A stretch of 43,916 nucleotides of DNA from Lacticaseibacillus yichunensis (GTDB lineage Bacteria > Bacillota > Bacilli > Lactobacillales > Lactobacillaceae), in NCBI RefSeq assembly GCF_003946405.1, contig NZ_RHOG01000024.1:1-43916 (forward strand), given 5' to 3'. Under the pieces are notes generated by a model. That model was not told the origin of the DNA and ran no database searches. It worked only from the letters and a program-made list of their open reading frames with translations. Position numbers and translations under genes: made by a program. Positions 15,055 through 25,059 of the stretch are shown piece after piece (the stretch's first letter is position 1; the number at the start of each line of letters is the position of its first letter).

Positions 15055-16029
15055 TTGACGGAACCAATTTTTTTGGAACCAGTCTTTCATCAAAAGATCT
15101 GGGGCGGGCGTAAGCTTGAGACCGATTTTGGCTACACCATTCCAGACGGCAAGATCGGCGAGCTGTGGGCGATCTCGGCGCATCCAAATGGCCCGAACGT
15201 GATCGAAAATGGGCCGCTGGCAGGCTTGACGCTGGACCAAGCGTGGGCGGATCATCAGGAGTATTTTGGCCATCAGCAGGGGAAAGTCTTCCCGCTGTTG
15301 ACGAAGATCCTCGATGCCAACGACAGCCTCTCGGTGCAGGTGCACCCAGATGATGCCTACGCAAAGGCCCATGAACGTCCCGGCGAGCTCGGCAAGACCG
15401 AGTGCTGGTATGTCATCGAAGCCGATCCCGGCTCGTATCTCATCTACGGCCATCACGCCAAGACCCGCGAGGAATTGGCGCAGATGATCCACGACGGCGA
15501 TTGGGACCACCTGCTGCGCAAAGTGCCGGTCAAGACTGGCGACTTTGTGTATGTTCCAAGTGGCACCATCCACGCGCTGAACAAGGGCATCATGGTGCTC
15601 GAGACGCAGCAGAGCTCCGACACGACATACCGGCTGTATGATTACGACCGCGTCGGCGCCGATGGGAAAAAGCGTGAGCTGCATTTGCAGCAGAGCATCG
15701 ACACGACCACCGTGCCATCCCAAGATCCAAAGCTCGACATTCAAACGGAAAAACGCGGCGACTCGACTGTCACGACCTTTGTGACCGCGCCGCTGTCACC
15801 GTTCTTCTCTGTTTATCGCATTCAGCTCAAGGGGTCCTTGGACTTTGATCGCGAAGCGCCATACACGCTGGTCTCTGTTTTGGCCGGCAACGGCACCTTC
15901 GAAGCGGATGGCAAGTCCTATCCGATCAAAAAAGGCATCCACTTCATCATTCCAAATCAGATCGAACACTGGGCATTCACCGGTGACATGGACATCATCA
16001 CGTCCACACCGGGCAAGGCCGAAGAATAA
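15055..16029 (+). CDS. manA: Mannose-6-phosphate isomerase, class I
   Basis: A cytosolic zinc enzyme of 324 residues that interconverts mannose 6-phosphate and fructose 6-phosphate. The opening PIFLEPVFHQKIWGG is typical. Zinc ligands are visible as Q95 and H97 in QVHPDD, E116 in GKTECW and H173 in PSGTIHAL. The start is taken as TTG 15055 because ATAGGAG (15040-15046) ends 8 bp before it; GTG 15046 overlaps that site. It has its own promoter and a strong terminator. The downstream neighbour, murT, is convergent. No mannose phosphotransferase genes are in the window. Confidence 0.93.
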   Translation: MTEPIFLEPVFHQKIWGGRKLETDFGYTIPDGKIGELWAISAHPNGPNVIENGPLAGLTLDQAWADHQEYFGHQQGKVFPLLTKILDANDSLSVQVHPDDAYAKAHERPGELGKTECWYVIEADPGSYLIYGHHAKTREELAQMIHDGDWDHLLRKVPVKTGDFVYVPSGTIHALNKGIMVLETQQSSDTTYRLYDYDRVGADGKKRELHLQQSIDTTTVPSQDPKLDIQTEKRGDSTVTTFVTAPLSPFFSVYRIQLKGSLDFDREAPYTLVSVLAGNGTFEADGKSYPIKKGIHFIIPNQIEHWAFTGDMDIITSTPGKAEE

Positions 16030-16031
16030 GC

Positions 16032-16069
16032 AAAAGGCGACACGCAAAAATTCTGCGTGTCGCCTTTTT
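16032..16069 (+). terminator. Intrinsic terminator of manA
   Basis: A perfect 14-bp stem AAAAGGCGACACGC/GCGTGTCGCCTTTT with a 9-nt loop and five T begins 3 bp after the stop codon. Confidence 0.93.
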
Positions 16070-16107
16070 GTGTGTTGCGGTTAGTTGGAGTCAGTTGGCC
16101 TGAGCCG

Positions 16108-16256
16108 CCATCCCGTGGCCGGTGCACTGTGTAGTTGGGCTCCGCCGAGCAGGTCTGAGACGTCTAGCTGTCTTGTTCACTCGAGGCAAATTGCGGCCTC
16201 AAGCGCCCAAGCCAGACTATCCGCTCAGACCTAAACGCTCGGCTCCGCACCCTTTT
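16108..16256 (+). repeat. Intergenic hairpin repeat, copy C (forward, most diverged)
   Basis: A single unit preceded by a degenerate partial arm (CCATCCCGTGGCCGGTGCAC). The outer stem is GCCGAGC 16144-16150 with GCTCGGC 16237-16243, the basal stem AGGTCTGAG 16151-16159 with CTCAGACCT 16224-16232, and the apical stem GAGGC 16183-16187 with GCCTC 16196-16200. Both arms differ from the other copies but still pair. Its right end, CCGCACCCTTTT, abuts the murT stop codon at 16257-16259. Confidence 0.85.
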
Positions 16257-17630
16257 CTAGAACCCCGCTTTGATATACCCCGCATCACTGAGCTTTTTGC
16301 GCAACTGAAGCACGGCGGTGTAGGTCGCCAGCACGTAGACATGCTTGCTTGGGGCCTCTTTCAGCGCGGTGATCACGTCGCCGAGATCGGGGCGCTGGAC
16401 GAGCTCGGTTTCTGGTACGCCGGCGACTTGCATCCGAAAGGCGATATCCTTGTAGCGCTCGCCGCCGACCAGATAGCTAGTCGCTTTGCCACTTTGGACC
16501 AGTTGCTCGAAATTGCCGTCCCAGATCCAACTGGTGTCGGTGCCGTCTGCGTATTTTGCATTGAGCAACATCGCAAAGGAAAATGGTTCCTGATTGCGCT
16601 GAATCATGGCGAGGACCTCGTTGAGTCCGACCGGATTTTTTACCAAGATCAAGGTGACGGCCTTGCCATCCAGGCTGATCTCCTCTTGGCGGCCAAAGAC
16701 CTTCTCGTCGTAGGCAAACGCCTGGCTGACCTGCTCTGGCGTTATGCCGAATGTGGCGCCGACTGTGTAAGCGGCTAGGGCGTTATAGACGTTATACGTG
16801 CCACCGATCTGCAGGGCGAATTCGTGGCCGTCGATCGCAAACTGGGAGCTGGTAGGCGTGAGTTCGTGCACCGCGGTCACGGCATGCGCCAGCGCGGGCC
16901 GCTTGAAGCCGCAATTCGGGCAAAAATAGTTACCGAGGTTGGCATAAGTGATGCCGCGGTAGTGCAAAATGTGCTCACAAACCGGGCAAAGCACGCCATC
17001 CGTATTCGGCGGGGCCATCACATTGGTCGTGCTTTGGTCGGCCAACTCAAATCCATAGTAGGAAACGGGATTTTCCAGAGGCCGGGAGCTGAAGATCGGC
17101 GCGTCGCCATTTGCGATGACCTGGGCGGAAGCATCTTGCTGGATGCCGTTCAGGATCTTTTGATAGGTCGTGTAGAACTCGCCATAGCGGTCCATTTGGT
17201 CGCGAAAAATATTGGTCAAGACGAACATCTTGGGATGCAAGTAGCTGGCGACTGGGGCGACATTGGCCTCATCGACCTCCAACACCGCTAATTTGCGCTG
17301 GCCGGGATGGGCCTTGCCGCGACCGTGGGCCAAAAACGCGGCGATGATACCTTGCATCATGTTACTGCCGGTGGGGTTGGTCAAAATGTCGTCATATTTT
17401 TGGCGGAGCACTTTGACGATCAAATTGGTGGTCAGGGTCTTGCCGTTGGTGCCGGTCACGACGATCACGTCATAATCTTTGCCCAGCGCGGCCAAGACGC
17501 CCGGGTCGATGCGCTGTGCGAGTTTGCCGGGAAGCGAACTGCCGCCTTTGAGAAATGTGTGTAAAAACCAATAGCTGCTGCGCCCGACAATCGTGGCCAG
17601 GCCGGCTTTGGCGGAATTGCGCGTTGTCAA
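16257..17630 (-). CDS. murT: Lipid II isoglutaminyl synthase subunit MurT (Mur ligase family)
   Basis: A 457-residue Mur-ligase-like protein. The ATP-binding P-loop is VTGTNGKTLTT (K64, T65). A Cys4 zinc ribbon (C215, C218, C237, C240) sits in the middle domain and the C-terminal DUF1727 domain follows, as in MurT. MurT with its glutaminase partner GatD amidates D-Glu of the peptidoglycan stem peptide to D-iso-Gln. The start is TTG 17630, preceded by a GGGGGGA-type site. gatD usually adjoins murT in Firmicutes, but here the stop codon is followed by repeat C and the convergent manA gene, so GatD must be encoded elsewhere. It is divergent from tdk, 257 bp apart. Confidence 0.93.
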   Translation of the reverse strand: MTTRNSAKAGLATIVGRSSYWFLHTFLKGGSSLPGKLAQRIDPGVLAALGKDYDVIVVTGTNGKTLTTNLIVKVLRQKYDDILTNPTGSNMMQGIIAAFLAHGRGKAHPGQRKLAVLEVDEANVAPVASYLHPKMFVLTNIFRDQMDRYGEFYTTYQKILNGIQQDASAQVIANGDAPIFSSRPLENPVSYYGFELADQSTTNVMAPPNTDGVLCPVCEHILHYRGITYANLGNYFCPNCGFKRPALAHAVTAVHELTPTSSQFAIDGHEFALQIGGTYNVYNALAAYTVGATFGITPEQVSQAFAYDEKVFGRQEEISLDGKAVTLILVKNPVGLNEVLAMIQRNQEPFSFAMLLNAKYADGTDTSWIWDGNFEQLVQSGKATSYLVGGERYKDIAFRMQVAGVPETELVQRPDLGDVITALKEAPSKHVYVLATYTAVLQLRKKLSDAGYIKAGF

Positions 17631-17817
17631 TTGCGTCCCCCCTTGTTTATCTTTGATGATAGCATATCTTCAGCCCCCGCGGCGGAACGACGGCAAAACT
17701 TAAGCGGAGAAAGGGGGGGAGGATACCTGATTCGAAGAAAAGCGACGGCCCCGTGCTGTTTGATAGAGTTGTCATGGACGCTTGGACTGTCATGGCCGTG
17801 TTCAATCCGATGAAATT

Positions 17818-17826
17818 TGGTATACT
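17818..17826 (+). promoter_or_regulatory. Extended -10 promoter of the tdk operon
   Basis: TGGTATACT gives an extended -10 (TATACT at 17821-17826), 62 bp before tdk. The -35 is poor (TGTTCA at 16-bp spacing). The rest of the murT-tdk intergenic stretch shows nothing else I can name. Confidence 0.6.
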
Positions 17827-17887
17827 GGAGCCAGTGTTTTTTGCTCAAACGCCCCTTGTTTGTGCAGAATAAGGAAGGAGCTTCACC

Positions 17888-18469
17888 ATGGCGCAATTAT
17901 TTTTCCTCTACGGCGCGATGAACTCGGGGAAAACGATCGAGATCTTGAAAGTCGCCCATAACTATGAGGAGCAGCACAAGCAGGTGATCATCTTGACCAG
18001 CGCGGTCGACGATCGATCCGGCGTCGGCGTGATTGCCAGCCGCATTGGCATGGAGCGCGCGGCGGTGCCGATTCACCACGACACCAACGTCTTTGACTTG
18101 GTCAAGGAACTGGATGCCGGGGCGGCCTGTGTGCTGATCGATGAAGCACAGTTTTTGGAAAAGCATCACGTGTTTGAATGCGCGAAGGTCGTCGATGAAC
18201 TCCACATTCCGGTGATGGCGTTTGGTCTGAAAAACGACTTTAAGAATGAGTTGTTTGAGGGGTCTAAATACCTGCTCCTGTATGCCGACAAGATCGAAGA
18301 GATGAAAACGATCTGCTGGTTCTGCGCCAAAAAAGCGACGATGAACTTGCGCGTGCATGATGGTGTGCCGGTGTATTCCGGTGAGCAGATTCAAATTGGC
18401 GGCAATGAGAGCTATTTTCCGGTCTGCCGGCACCATTATTATTTTCCGCCCGAAGAGTTAAAGGCCTAG
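17888..18469 (+). CDS. tdk: Thymidine kinase
   Basis: A 193-residue type II thymidine kinase, which phosphorylates thymidine for salvage into dTMP. It has the P-loop GAMNSGKT at 9-16, DEAQFL with the catalytic Glu86, and a C-terminal zinc site (C143 and C146 in CWFC, C180 and H183 in CRHHY). AAGGAG at 17873-17878 precedes ATG 17888. prfA begins 8 bp downstream, so tdk leads the tdk-prfA-prmC-ywlC transcript, a common arrangement in lactobacilli. Confidence 0.95.
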   Translation: MAQLFFLYGAMNSGKTIEILKVAHNYEEQHKQVIILTSAVDDRSGVGVIASRIGMERAAVPIHHDTNVFDLVKELDAGAACVLIDEAQFLEKHHVFECAKVVDELHIPVMAFGLKNDFKNELFEGSKYLLLYADKIEEMKTICWFCAKKATMNLRVHDGVPVYSGEQIQIGGNESYFPVCRHHYYFPPEELKA

Positions 18470-18477
18470 GAGGCAAC

Positions 18478-19557
18478 ATGGATAAGATCTTTGAACAGTT
18501 GGATGGCTTGCTGGATCGCTATGATGAACTGCAGGAATTGATGAGCGATCCGGAAGTCATTCAGGATACGAAGCGCTACATGGCGCTGTCAAAAGAGGAA
18601 GGCAGCATGCGTGAAGTCGTGGCCGCCTACCGCAAATACAAGCAGGTCAAAGACGACATCGAGGAAAGCAAGGAGCTGCTTGCGACCAGCAAGGATCCCG
18701 AGCTGGAGGAGCTGGCCAAGGAGGATTTGGCTGCGCTTGAGCCGGAGCAGGGCCAGCTGGAAGATCAGATCAAGCGGCTGATGCTGCCCAAGGATCCCAA
18801 CGATGATAAGAACATCATCATGGAGATTCGCGGCGCGGCTGGCGGCGACGAGGCGAGCCTGTTTGCCGGCGACCTCTTGTCGATGTACATGAAGTATGCG
18901 GAAAAACAGGGCTGGACCACCGAGATCATCGATGAAAATCCAACCGAGGTCGGCGGCTATAAGGAAGTTTCTGTTTTGATCACCGGCGAAAGCGTTTATT
19001 CCAAGCTCAAATACGAAAATGGGGCGCATCGCGTGCAGCGCGTGCCGGTCACCGAAAGTGCCGGCCGGGTGCATACGTCAACGGCCACGGTCGGAGTCAT
19101 GCCGGAATACGATGAGGTGGATCTCGACATCGACCCCAAAGACATTCGCACCGATGTTTACCGCTCCAGCGGTGCTGGTGGGCAACATATCAACAAGACG
19201 TCCAGTGCGGTGCGGATGACGCATTTACCGACAGGCATCGTGGTCACCATGCAAGATCAGCGTTCCCAGCAGCAAAACCGCGCCAAGGCGATGCAGATCT
19301 TGCGCTCGCGTGTCTATGATTTTTACGAAAGCCAAAACGCGGATGAGTATGCGGCCAAACGGAAAACTGCAATCGGGTCAGGAGATCGCTCGGAGCGCAT
19401 CCGGACCTACAATTACCCGCAAAATCGGGTGACGGATCACCGCATCAATCTGACCCTCAACAAGTTGGACCGCATTATGAACGGGGAGCTTGCGGATATT
19501 ATCGACGCGCTGATCGTGCAGGATCAGACGAACAAGTTGGAATCGATCAATGACTGA
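18478..19557 (+). CDS. prfA: Peptide chain release factor 1
   Basis: A 359-residue class I release factor that terminates translation at UAA and UAG. The peptidyl-tRNA hydrolysis motif GGQ is at 234-236 ([10 protein letters not shown]), and the codon-reading tripeptide is PVT at 190-192 in [13 protein letters not shown], the PxT form of RF1. Its length is normal. TAGGAGG overlaps the tdk stop codon and precedes ATG 18478. The stop overlaps the prmC start by 8 bp; PrmC methylates the Gln of this GGQ motif, so the two are functionally coupled. Confidence 0.97.
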   Translation: MDKIFEQLDGLLDRYDELQELMSDPEVIQDTKRYMALSKEEGSMREVVAAYRKYKQVKDDIEESKELLATSKDPELEELAKEDLAALEPEQGQLEDQIKRLMLPKDPNDDKNIIMEIRGAAGGDEASLFAGDLLSMYMKYAEKQGWTTEIIDENPTEVGGYKEVSVLITGESVYSKLKYENGAHRVQRVPVTESAGRVHTSTATVGVMPEYDEVDLDIDPKDIRTDVYRSSGAGGQHINKTSSAVRMTHLPTGIVVTMQDQRSQQQNRAKAMQILRSRVYDFYESQNADEYAAKRKTAIGSGDRSERIRTYNYPQNRVTDHRINLTLNKLDRIMNGELADIIDALIVQDQTNKLESIND

Positions 19558-20380
19558 GACTTATGACCAGGCACTGCGCTGGGCGGCTGAGGCCCTGGCT
19601 GGCCGCAGTGATGCGGATGGCGCGCGATACGTGCTTGAGATCCGGGGCGGCTTTTCGCCAAGCGGACTGCAGCTCCACCGCGGCGACGCGATGCCGCCAG
19701 CGTTGTGGACGCAGTTTCAAGAAGACGTCGCCCGCCTGCAAAACAATGAGCCGCCGCAATACATCGTCGGTGTCGCCCCGTTTTACGGGGACCTGTTCAA
19801 TGTGACACCGGCTGTTTTGATTCCCAGGTTTGAAACGGAAGAGTTGGTGGCCTGGGCGGCTGAAGAGGAGGGCGATGCGACCCGCGGGCTGGATGTTGGC
19901 ACCGGCAGTGGGGTGATTGGCCTCACGTTGGCGCAACTCTTGCCGAATTGTCGGATGACGCTCAGTGATGTGTCTTCCGCTGCCTTGGCCGTTGCAGAGA
20001 CGAATGCGACTCGGCTGAAGCGCCAAGTGACTTTTGTGCAAAGCGACTTGTTTGCGGCGCTGGGGAATCAGCGGTTCGATTTTGTCATCGCCAATCTGCC
20101 GTATATTGCGCGCAGCGAAACGCCGGTGATGGATGCGAGCACGCTCAAGTTTGAACCGGACCTTGCGCTGTTTGCCGAAGATGAGGGGCTGGCGCTGTTT
20201 CGGACGTTCACCGAGCAGGTCGGCGCGCATCTGACACCAGGCGGGCGCGTGTATCTGGAGTTTGGCTACCATCAGCAGCCCGCCCTGGCCGCGTTGTTTG
20301 CGGCGAAACTGCCGGACGCCACGGCGACGTTCCGGCAGGATATGGCCGGCCATCCGCGGATGGTGCGGCTGGCATTTTAA
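19550..20380 (+). CDS. prmC: Peptide chain release factor N5-glutamine methyltransferase
   Basis: A 276-residue SAM-dependent enzyme that methylates the GGQ glutamine of release factors. An N-terminal helical domain (about 1-75) is followed by the conserved [10 protein letters not shown], the SAM motif DVGTGSG at 115-121, and the substrate-amide motif at 182-185. That last motif reads NLPY instead of the usual NPPY, with the Asn and Tyr kept. ATG 19550 lies inside the end of prfA, so translation is coupled. The fold and position make the call safe despite the Pro-to-Leu change. Confidence 0.93.
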   Translation: MTETYDQALRWAAEALAGRSDADGARYVLEIRGGFSPSGLQLHRGDAMPPALWTQFQEDVARLQNNEPPQYIVGVAPFYGDLFNVTPAVLIPRFETEELVAWAAEEEGDATRGLDVGTGSGVIGLTLAQLLPNCRMTLSDVSSAALAVAETNATRLKRQVTFVQSDLFAALGNQRFDFVIANLPYIARSETPVMDASTLKFEPDLALFAEDEGLALFRTFTEQVGAHLTPGGRVYLEFGYHQQPALAALFAAKLPDATATFRQDMAGHPRMVRLAF

Positions 20381-20419
20381 AATCGATCTGAACCAAGGAA
20401 CGAGACGAGGGGATATATA

Positions 20420-21430
20420 ATGGAAACAAAAAAATTTGGTAAGGATGATCTGGCGGAAGCCGCGGCCTTGATTCGGGCGGGGGAGGTCGTCGCTTTTCCC
20501 ACCGAGACCGTTTATGGACTGGGCGCTGATGCGACAAGCGCGCAGGCGGCCCTCAAGGTGTTTGAGGCGAAGCACCGCCCAGCGGATAACCCGCTGATCG
20601 TGACGGTTGCGGACCCTGCGATGGTGGCACGGTTTGCGACTGTGACCCCGGACGCGGCAAAATTGATGGCCGCATTTTGGCCTGGCCCGTTGACCATTAT
20701 TCTGCCAATTTTGCCCGGCGCCTTGTCGATGGTGGTCACAGGGGGGCTGCAGACGGCGGCGTTTCGGATGCCAGCCAGCGCGTTGACGCGGGCACTGATT
20801 GCCGAGGCAGGGGTACCGATCGTTGGGCCATCCGCAAATATTTCCGGCAAACCCAGCGCCACCCGCGCCGAACATGTGCTGCATGATTTTGACGGCCGCA
20901 TCGCCGGTGTGCTCGATGATGGGCCCACAACGGTCGGGGTGGAGTCGACGGTGATCGACATGACCGTGCAGCCACCGGCGATCTTGCGGCCAGGGAAGAT
21001 CGGCCCGGCCGAGCTCGCGCCGGTGATCGGCGAGGTGCAATCAGATCATCATCACGTTGGCGCCAAGGAGACCCCCAAAGCGCCTGGGATGAAATACAAG
21101 CATTATGCCCCAGCGGCGCAGGTCGTGGTGGTGGATACACCGGCGCAATTTCCGGCCGCGATCGACTGGGCGCAGGCGAGTGGTCAGCCATTTGGGGTGC
21201 TGGCCTGTGATGATATCCTGACAACGGTCGACCCGGCTGTGCCCACGTACACCTTGGGCAGCGATGTCACCACGGCGACGCATGCGCTGTTTGCGGGGCT
21301 GCGCTGGTTCGATCTGCATCCGACAGTGACCCTGATTCTCGCCCAAGCGTTTCCGGCAGATGGCCTCGGTGCCGCTTACATGAACCGCCTATTAAAATCC
21401 GCTGGGAACGAACACTTTTCTCAAGACTGA
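20420..21430 (+). CDS. ywlC: L-threonylcarbamoyladenylate synthase (Sua5/YwlC)
   Basis: A 336-residue long-form Sua5 protein. The YrdC domain fills about residues 1-205 (PTETVYGLGADATS, KHRPADNPLIV, VGPSANISGKPSAT), then a linker with KYKHYAPAAQVVV leads to the C-terminal Sua5 domain. It makes threonylcarbamoyl-AMP from Thr, bicarbonate and ATP for the t6A modification of tRNAs that read ANN codons. GAGGGG at 20407-20412 precedes ATG 20420, 39 bp after prmC. It is probably the last gene of the tdk operon, since glyA has its own promoter. Confidence 0.94.
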   Translation: METKKFGKDDLAEAAALIRAGEVVAFPTETVYGLGADATSAQAALKVFEAKHRPADNPLIVTVADPAMVARFATVTPDAAKLMAAFWPGPLTIILPILPGALSMVVTGGLQTAAFRMPASALTRALIAEAGVPIVGPSANISGKPSATRAEHVLHDFDGRIAGVLDDGPTTVGVESTVIDMTVQPPAILRPGKIGPAELAPVIGEVQSDHHHVGAKETPKAPGMKYKHYAPAAQVVVVDTPAQFPAAIDWAQASGQPFGVLACDDILTTVDPAVPTYTLGSDVTTATHALFAGLRWFDLHPTVTLILAQAFPADGLGAAYMNRLLKSAGNEHFSQD

Positions 21431-21442
21431 ATGACAATGTTC

Positions 21443-21451
21443 TGATATGAT
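21443..21451 (+). promoter_or_regulatory. Extended -10 promoter of glyA
   Basis: TGATATGAT forms an extended -10 (TATGAT at 21446-21451), 29 bp before the glyA start. No strong -35 is seen. Confidence 0.55.
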
Positions 21452-21480
21452 GAGGCTATCTTGAAAATGGAGGGCTTTTT

Positions 21481-22713
21481 ATGGACATGATGACGCAAGA
21501 CCCGGCCGTTTTTGGTGCGATTCACGATGAGGAAGAACGCCAGCAGCACAACATTGAACTCATCGCCTCAGAAAACATTGTGAGTCCGGCGGTTCGCGCC
21601 GCCCAGGGCTCCGTGCTCACGAACAAGTACTCGGAAGGTTATCCCGGCCACCGCTTCTACGGCGGCAATCAATATATCGATGTGATCGAGCAACTGGCGA
21701 TCGACCGCGCAAAGGAGCTGTTCGGCGCCGAATACGCGAACGTTCAGCCACATTCCGGCTCACAGGCCAACGAAGCCGCCTACAGTGCCTTTTTGGAAAA
21801 TGGCGACAAGGTGCTGGCCATGGATCTGACCGATGGCGGCCATTTGACGCATGGGGCGCCGATGAATTTTTCCGGCAAGATCTATCACTTCTATCATTAC
21901 GGTGTGGATCCGGAAAGCGGTTTGCTCGACTACGACCGGATCCTCGAGCAGGCGCTTGAGTTGCATCCGAAAATGATCGTCGCCGGCGCCTCAGCGTATA
22001 GCCGCGCCATCGATTTTACCAAGTTCCGCGATATCGCGGATCGCGTCGGCGCGTTTTTGATGGTCGACATGGCGCATATCGCCGGCCTGGTTGCCGGTGG
22101 CCAGCACCAAAATCCGGTGCCGTATGCCGATGTCGTGACGACCACCACTCATAAGACCCTGCGTGGCCCCCGTGGCGGCCTGATTTTGGCCAAGGCGCAA
22201 TATGGCAAGGCGTTGAACTCCGCTGTTTTCCCTGGCACGCAAGGCGGGCCGCTCGACCACGTGATCGCGGCGAAGGCGGTCGCATTGGGTGAGGCGCTGC
22301 GTCCGGAGTTCAAGGATTACGCCAAAGCCGTGGTGGTCAACATGCAGGCCATGTGCGAAGGCTTCCTGGATGATCCGCGCTTGCGGTTGATCTCAGGCGG
22401 CAGTGACAATCACCTGGTGTTGGTCGACGTGACTGGTTATGGGCTTAATGGCCGGCAGGTGCAAGACTTGCTGGATAGCGTCATGATCACTGCCAACAAG
22501 AACCAGATTCCTGGCGAGCAAAATGGGCCGTTCAAAACTTCGGCCATTCGCGTTGGTACCGCGGCAATCACGACCCGCGGATTTAGCCCGGCCGAATGCA
22601 AGACGGTGGCTCATTTGATCTCCCAGGCAATCGCCGACCGCGACGATCAAGCAAAACTTGATGAAATTCGTCAGTCAGTACTTGCGCTCACAGGGGCTCA
22701 TCCTTTATCATAG
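21481..22713 (+). CDS. glyA: Serine hydroxymethyltransferase
   Basis: A 410-residue PLP enzyme that converts serine and tetrahydrofolate to glycine and 5,10-methylene-tetrahydrofolate, the main one-carbon source. Conserved blocks are [27 protein letters not shown] and [11 protein letters not shown], and the PLP lysine is K225 in [13 protein letters not shown]. Length is standard. GGAGGG at 21469-21474 precedes ATG 21481. upp follows after 86 bp that contain a strong hairpin without a T-run, so the two genes may share a transcript. Confidence 0.97.
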   Translation: MDMMTQDPAVFGAIHDEEERQQHNIELIASENIVSPAVRAAQGSVLTNKYSEGYPGHRFYGGNQYIDVIEQLAIDRAKELFGAEYANVQPHSGSQANEAAYSAFLENGDKVLAMDLTDGGHLTHGAPMNFSGKIYHFYHYGVDPESGLLDYDRILEQALELHPKMIVAGASAYSRAIDFTKFRDIADRVGAFLMVDMAHIAGLVAGGQHQNPVPYADVVTTTTHKTLRGPRGGLILAKAQYGKALNSAVFPGTQGGPLDHVIAAKAVALGEALRPEFKDYAKAVVVNMQAMCEGFLDDPRLRLISGGSDNHLVLVDVTGYGLNGRQVQDLLDSVMITANKNQIPGEQNGPFKTSAIRVGTAAITTRGFSPAECKTVAHLISQAIADRDDQAKLDEIRQSVLALTGAHPLS

Positions 22714-22736
22714 GAAAGGTTTTGTGCACTTACAGT

Positions 22737-22771
22737 TGCGCCTTGTTGCCCCGCGTGGGCGGCAAGGCGCA
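22737..22771 (+). promoter_or_regulatory. Strong intergenic hairpin between glyA and upp
   Basis: TGCGCCTTG (22737-22745) pairs with CAAGGCGCA (22763-22771), extended by TTGCC/GGCGG, to give a 14-bp stem with loop CCGCGTG. No T-run follows, and the upp ribosome binding site lies 12 bp downstream. It could stabilise mRNA or modulate upp translation. Confidence 0.55.
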
Positions 22772-22799
22772 TGTCATATGATCGAAGGAGGACCCTTGC

Positions 22800-23429
22800 A
22801 TGGGCAAATTTACGGTTTTGAACCACCCGCTGATTCAGCATAAGCTGACCTTGATTCGGGATAAGAATGCAGGCACCAAAGAGTTTCGCGAGATCGCAAA
22901 CGAGATTGCGGAGTTGATGGTGTACGAGATCACGCGCGACCTGCCACTGGAGGACGTCGAGATCGAGACCCCGATGGGCAAAACGGTTCAAAAGCAGCTC
23001 GCTGGTAAGAAGCTTTGCATCGTGCCGATCTTGCGCGCAGGATTGGGCATGGTCGATGGCGTTTTGGAACTCATTCCGGCAGCCAAGGTCGGCCACGTCG
23101 GCATGTACCGCGATGAAAAGACGCTTAAGCCGCACGAGTATTTCGTAAAGATGCCTGCCGACATCGACCAGCGTGACATGATCATTGTCGATCCAATGCT
23201 GGCGACCGGGGGCTCCGCTAACATGGCCATCGAGGCGCTGAAGAAGCGCGGCGCCCAGAGCATTCGCCTGGTCGTTTTGGTTGCAGCGCCTGAAGGGGTC
23301 AAGGCTGTTCAAGACGAAAATCCGGATGTCGACATCTACGCAGCGGCGCTTGATGATCATTTGAATGAAAATGGCTATATCGTGCCAGGACTCGGCGATG
23401 CAGGCGACCGGTTGTTTGGCACAAAGTAA
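22800..23429 (+). CDS. upp: Uracil phosphoribosyltransferase
   Basis: A 209-residue enzyme that joins uracil to PRPP to give UMP in pyrimidine salvage. The PRPP-binding loop is [10 protein letters not shown] at 131-140, with the preceding [14 protein letters not shown] and the C-terminal [15 protein letters not shown] typical of Upp. GAAGGAGG at 22784-22791 precedes ATG 22800. A good terminator follows, then repeat D and the ATP synthase operon. The glyA-upp-atp order is common in lactobacilli. Confidence 0.97.
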   Translation: MGKFTVLNHPLIQHKLTLIRDKNAGTKEFREIANEIAELMVYEITRDLPLEDVEIETPMGKTVQKQLAGKKLCIVPILRAGLGMVDGVLELIPAAKVGHVGMYRDEKTLKPHEYFVKMPADIDQRDMIIVDPMLATGGSANMAIEALKKRGAQSIRLVVLVAAPEGVKAVQDENPDVDIYAAALDDHLNENGYIVPGLGDAGDRLFGTK

Positions 23430-23442
23430 AGATGCTACTATT

Positions 23443-23470
23443 AAGGTTGAGTGAAAGCTCAACCTTTTTT
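23443..23470 (+). terminator. Intrinsic terminator of upp
   Basis: AAGGTTGAG (23443-23451) pairs with CTCAACCTT around loop TGAAAG, followed by a T-run to 23470. Confidence 0.92.
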
Positions 23471-23490
23471 GTTGCCGTTGTTTGTATAGC

Positions 23491-23706
23491 CGCGAGTCTG
23501 CACACCGTTTTGCAGTTGGGCTGCGCGGGGCAGGGGCGGGACAGGTAGTCGACCCGGTCGCCCTTGGCCTTTGCTTCGGCCTGTTCGCGTTCGGGGCAGG
23601 GCTGGGACAGGTAGTCGACCCGGTCGCCCGATGGCCAAGTGCGCCATCAACCGCCCAGGCCGAACTATCTGCCCACCCCAAAGCGCCCCGCTCCGCACCC
23701 TTTTTT
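23491..23706 (+). repeat. Intergenic hairpin repeat, copy D (forward, with internal duplication)
   Basis: One unit preceded by a partial arm (CGCGAGTCTGCACACCG). The outer stem is GCGGGGC 23525-23531 with GCCCCGC 23685-23691, and the apical stem is GATGGC 23630-23635 with GCCATC 23643-23648. The 5' arm is partly duplicated: a 26-bp block starting GGGACAGGTAGTCGACC occurs at 23538-23563 and again at 23604-23629, 66 bp apart. This explains why the box-to-box distance is about 193 bp, not about 126 bp. Confidence 0.85.
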
Positions 23707-23917
23707 CGCTTACGATTTTCTAAAGTTGATGGGATGACTAGCATTTCGTACTTACAAGGTGTAAAACAGGGGAGTTGCGGTTCAGTGTCACGCGCTTGCG
23801 CGACGTCCGCCAAACACATGTCAAACTGCACCGCCATGCGGCTGAAAAGAAGCCGCTTTCACTGAAAAAAACGATGAAAAGCCCCTTGTGGTAGGCATTA
23901 AAAAACCATGAATCGTT
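23707..23917. other. Gene-free stretch upstream of the atp promoter
   Basis: I see no supported gene here. Two small hairpins are present: CGCGC/GCGCG around 23792-23803, and GCGGCT (23840-23845) with AGCCGC (23853-23858). Neither has a T-run on the plus strand. An open frame on the minus strand across 23738-24034 has no family resemblance and would run back over the atp promoter. Confidence 0.4.
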
Positions 23918-23946
23918 TTGTCTTTTCATGTGAATGGTGTTACAGT
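23918..23946 (+). promoter_or_regulatory. Promoter of the ATP synthase operon
   Basis: A -35 TTGTCT (23918-23923), exact 17-bp spacer and -10 TACAGT (23941-23946). It leaves a leader of about 120 nt before atpB, which contains a small GCCGC/GCGGC hairpin. Confidence 0.65.
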
Positions 23947-24072
23947 AATGGTTGTGTTTTGGGGGATCTGTATCCGTCATACCGCGATTTTTAAAACTCG
24001 CGCGCTGGCAAGCACGGCCGCTTGCGGCTTTCATACATACTAGCGAGTCAGTTTTGCAAGGAGGTGAATTCT

Positions 24073-25021
<949 letters not shown>

Positions 25022-25059
25022 GCACCGACTATCTTGTCTAGAAAGGAGTGGCATGATCA

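Noticed and set aside
19547-21040. Long minus-strand open frame opposite prmC and ywlC
   Set aside because: It spans two conserved plus-strand genes and their junction, with no recognisable domain; codon-bias shadow.
22698-23837. Minus-strand open frame across upp and repeat D
   Set aside because: It runs through upp, its terminator and the repeat, and the repeated segments produce artificial amino-acid repeats.
23707-24072. Missing atpI before atpB as an anomaly
   Set aside because: Lactobacillar atp operons commonly begin with atpB, so its absence is not notable.
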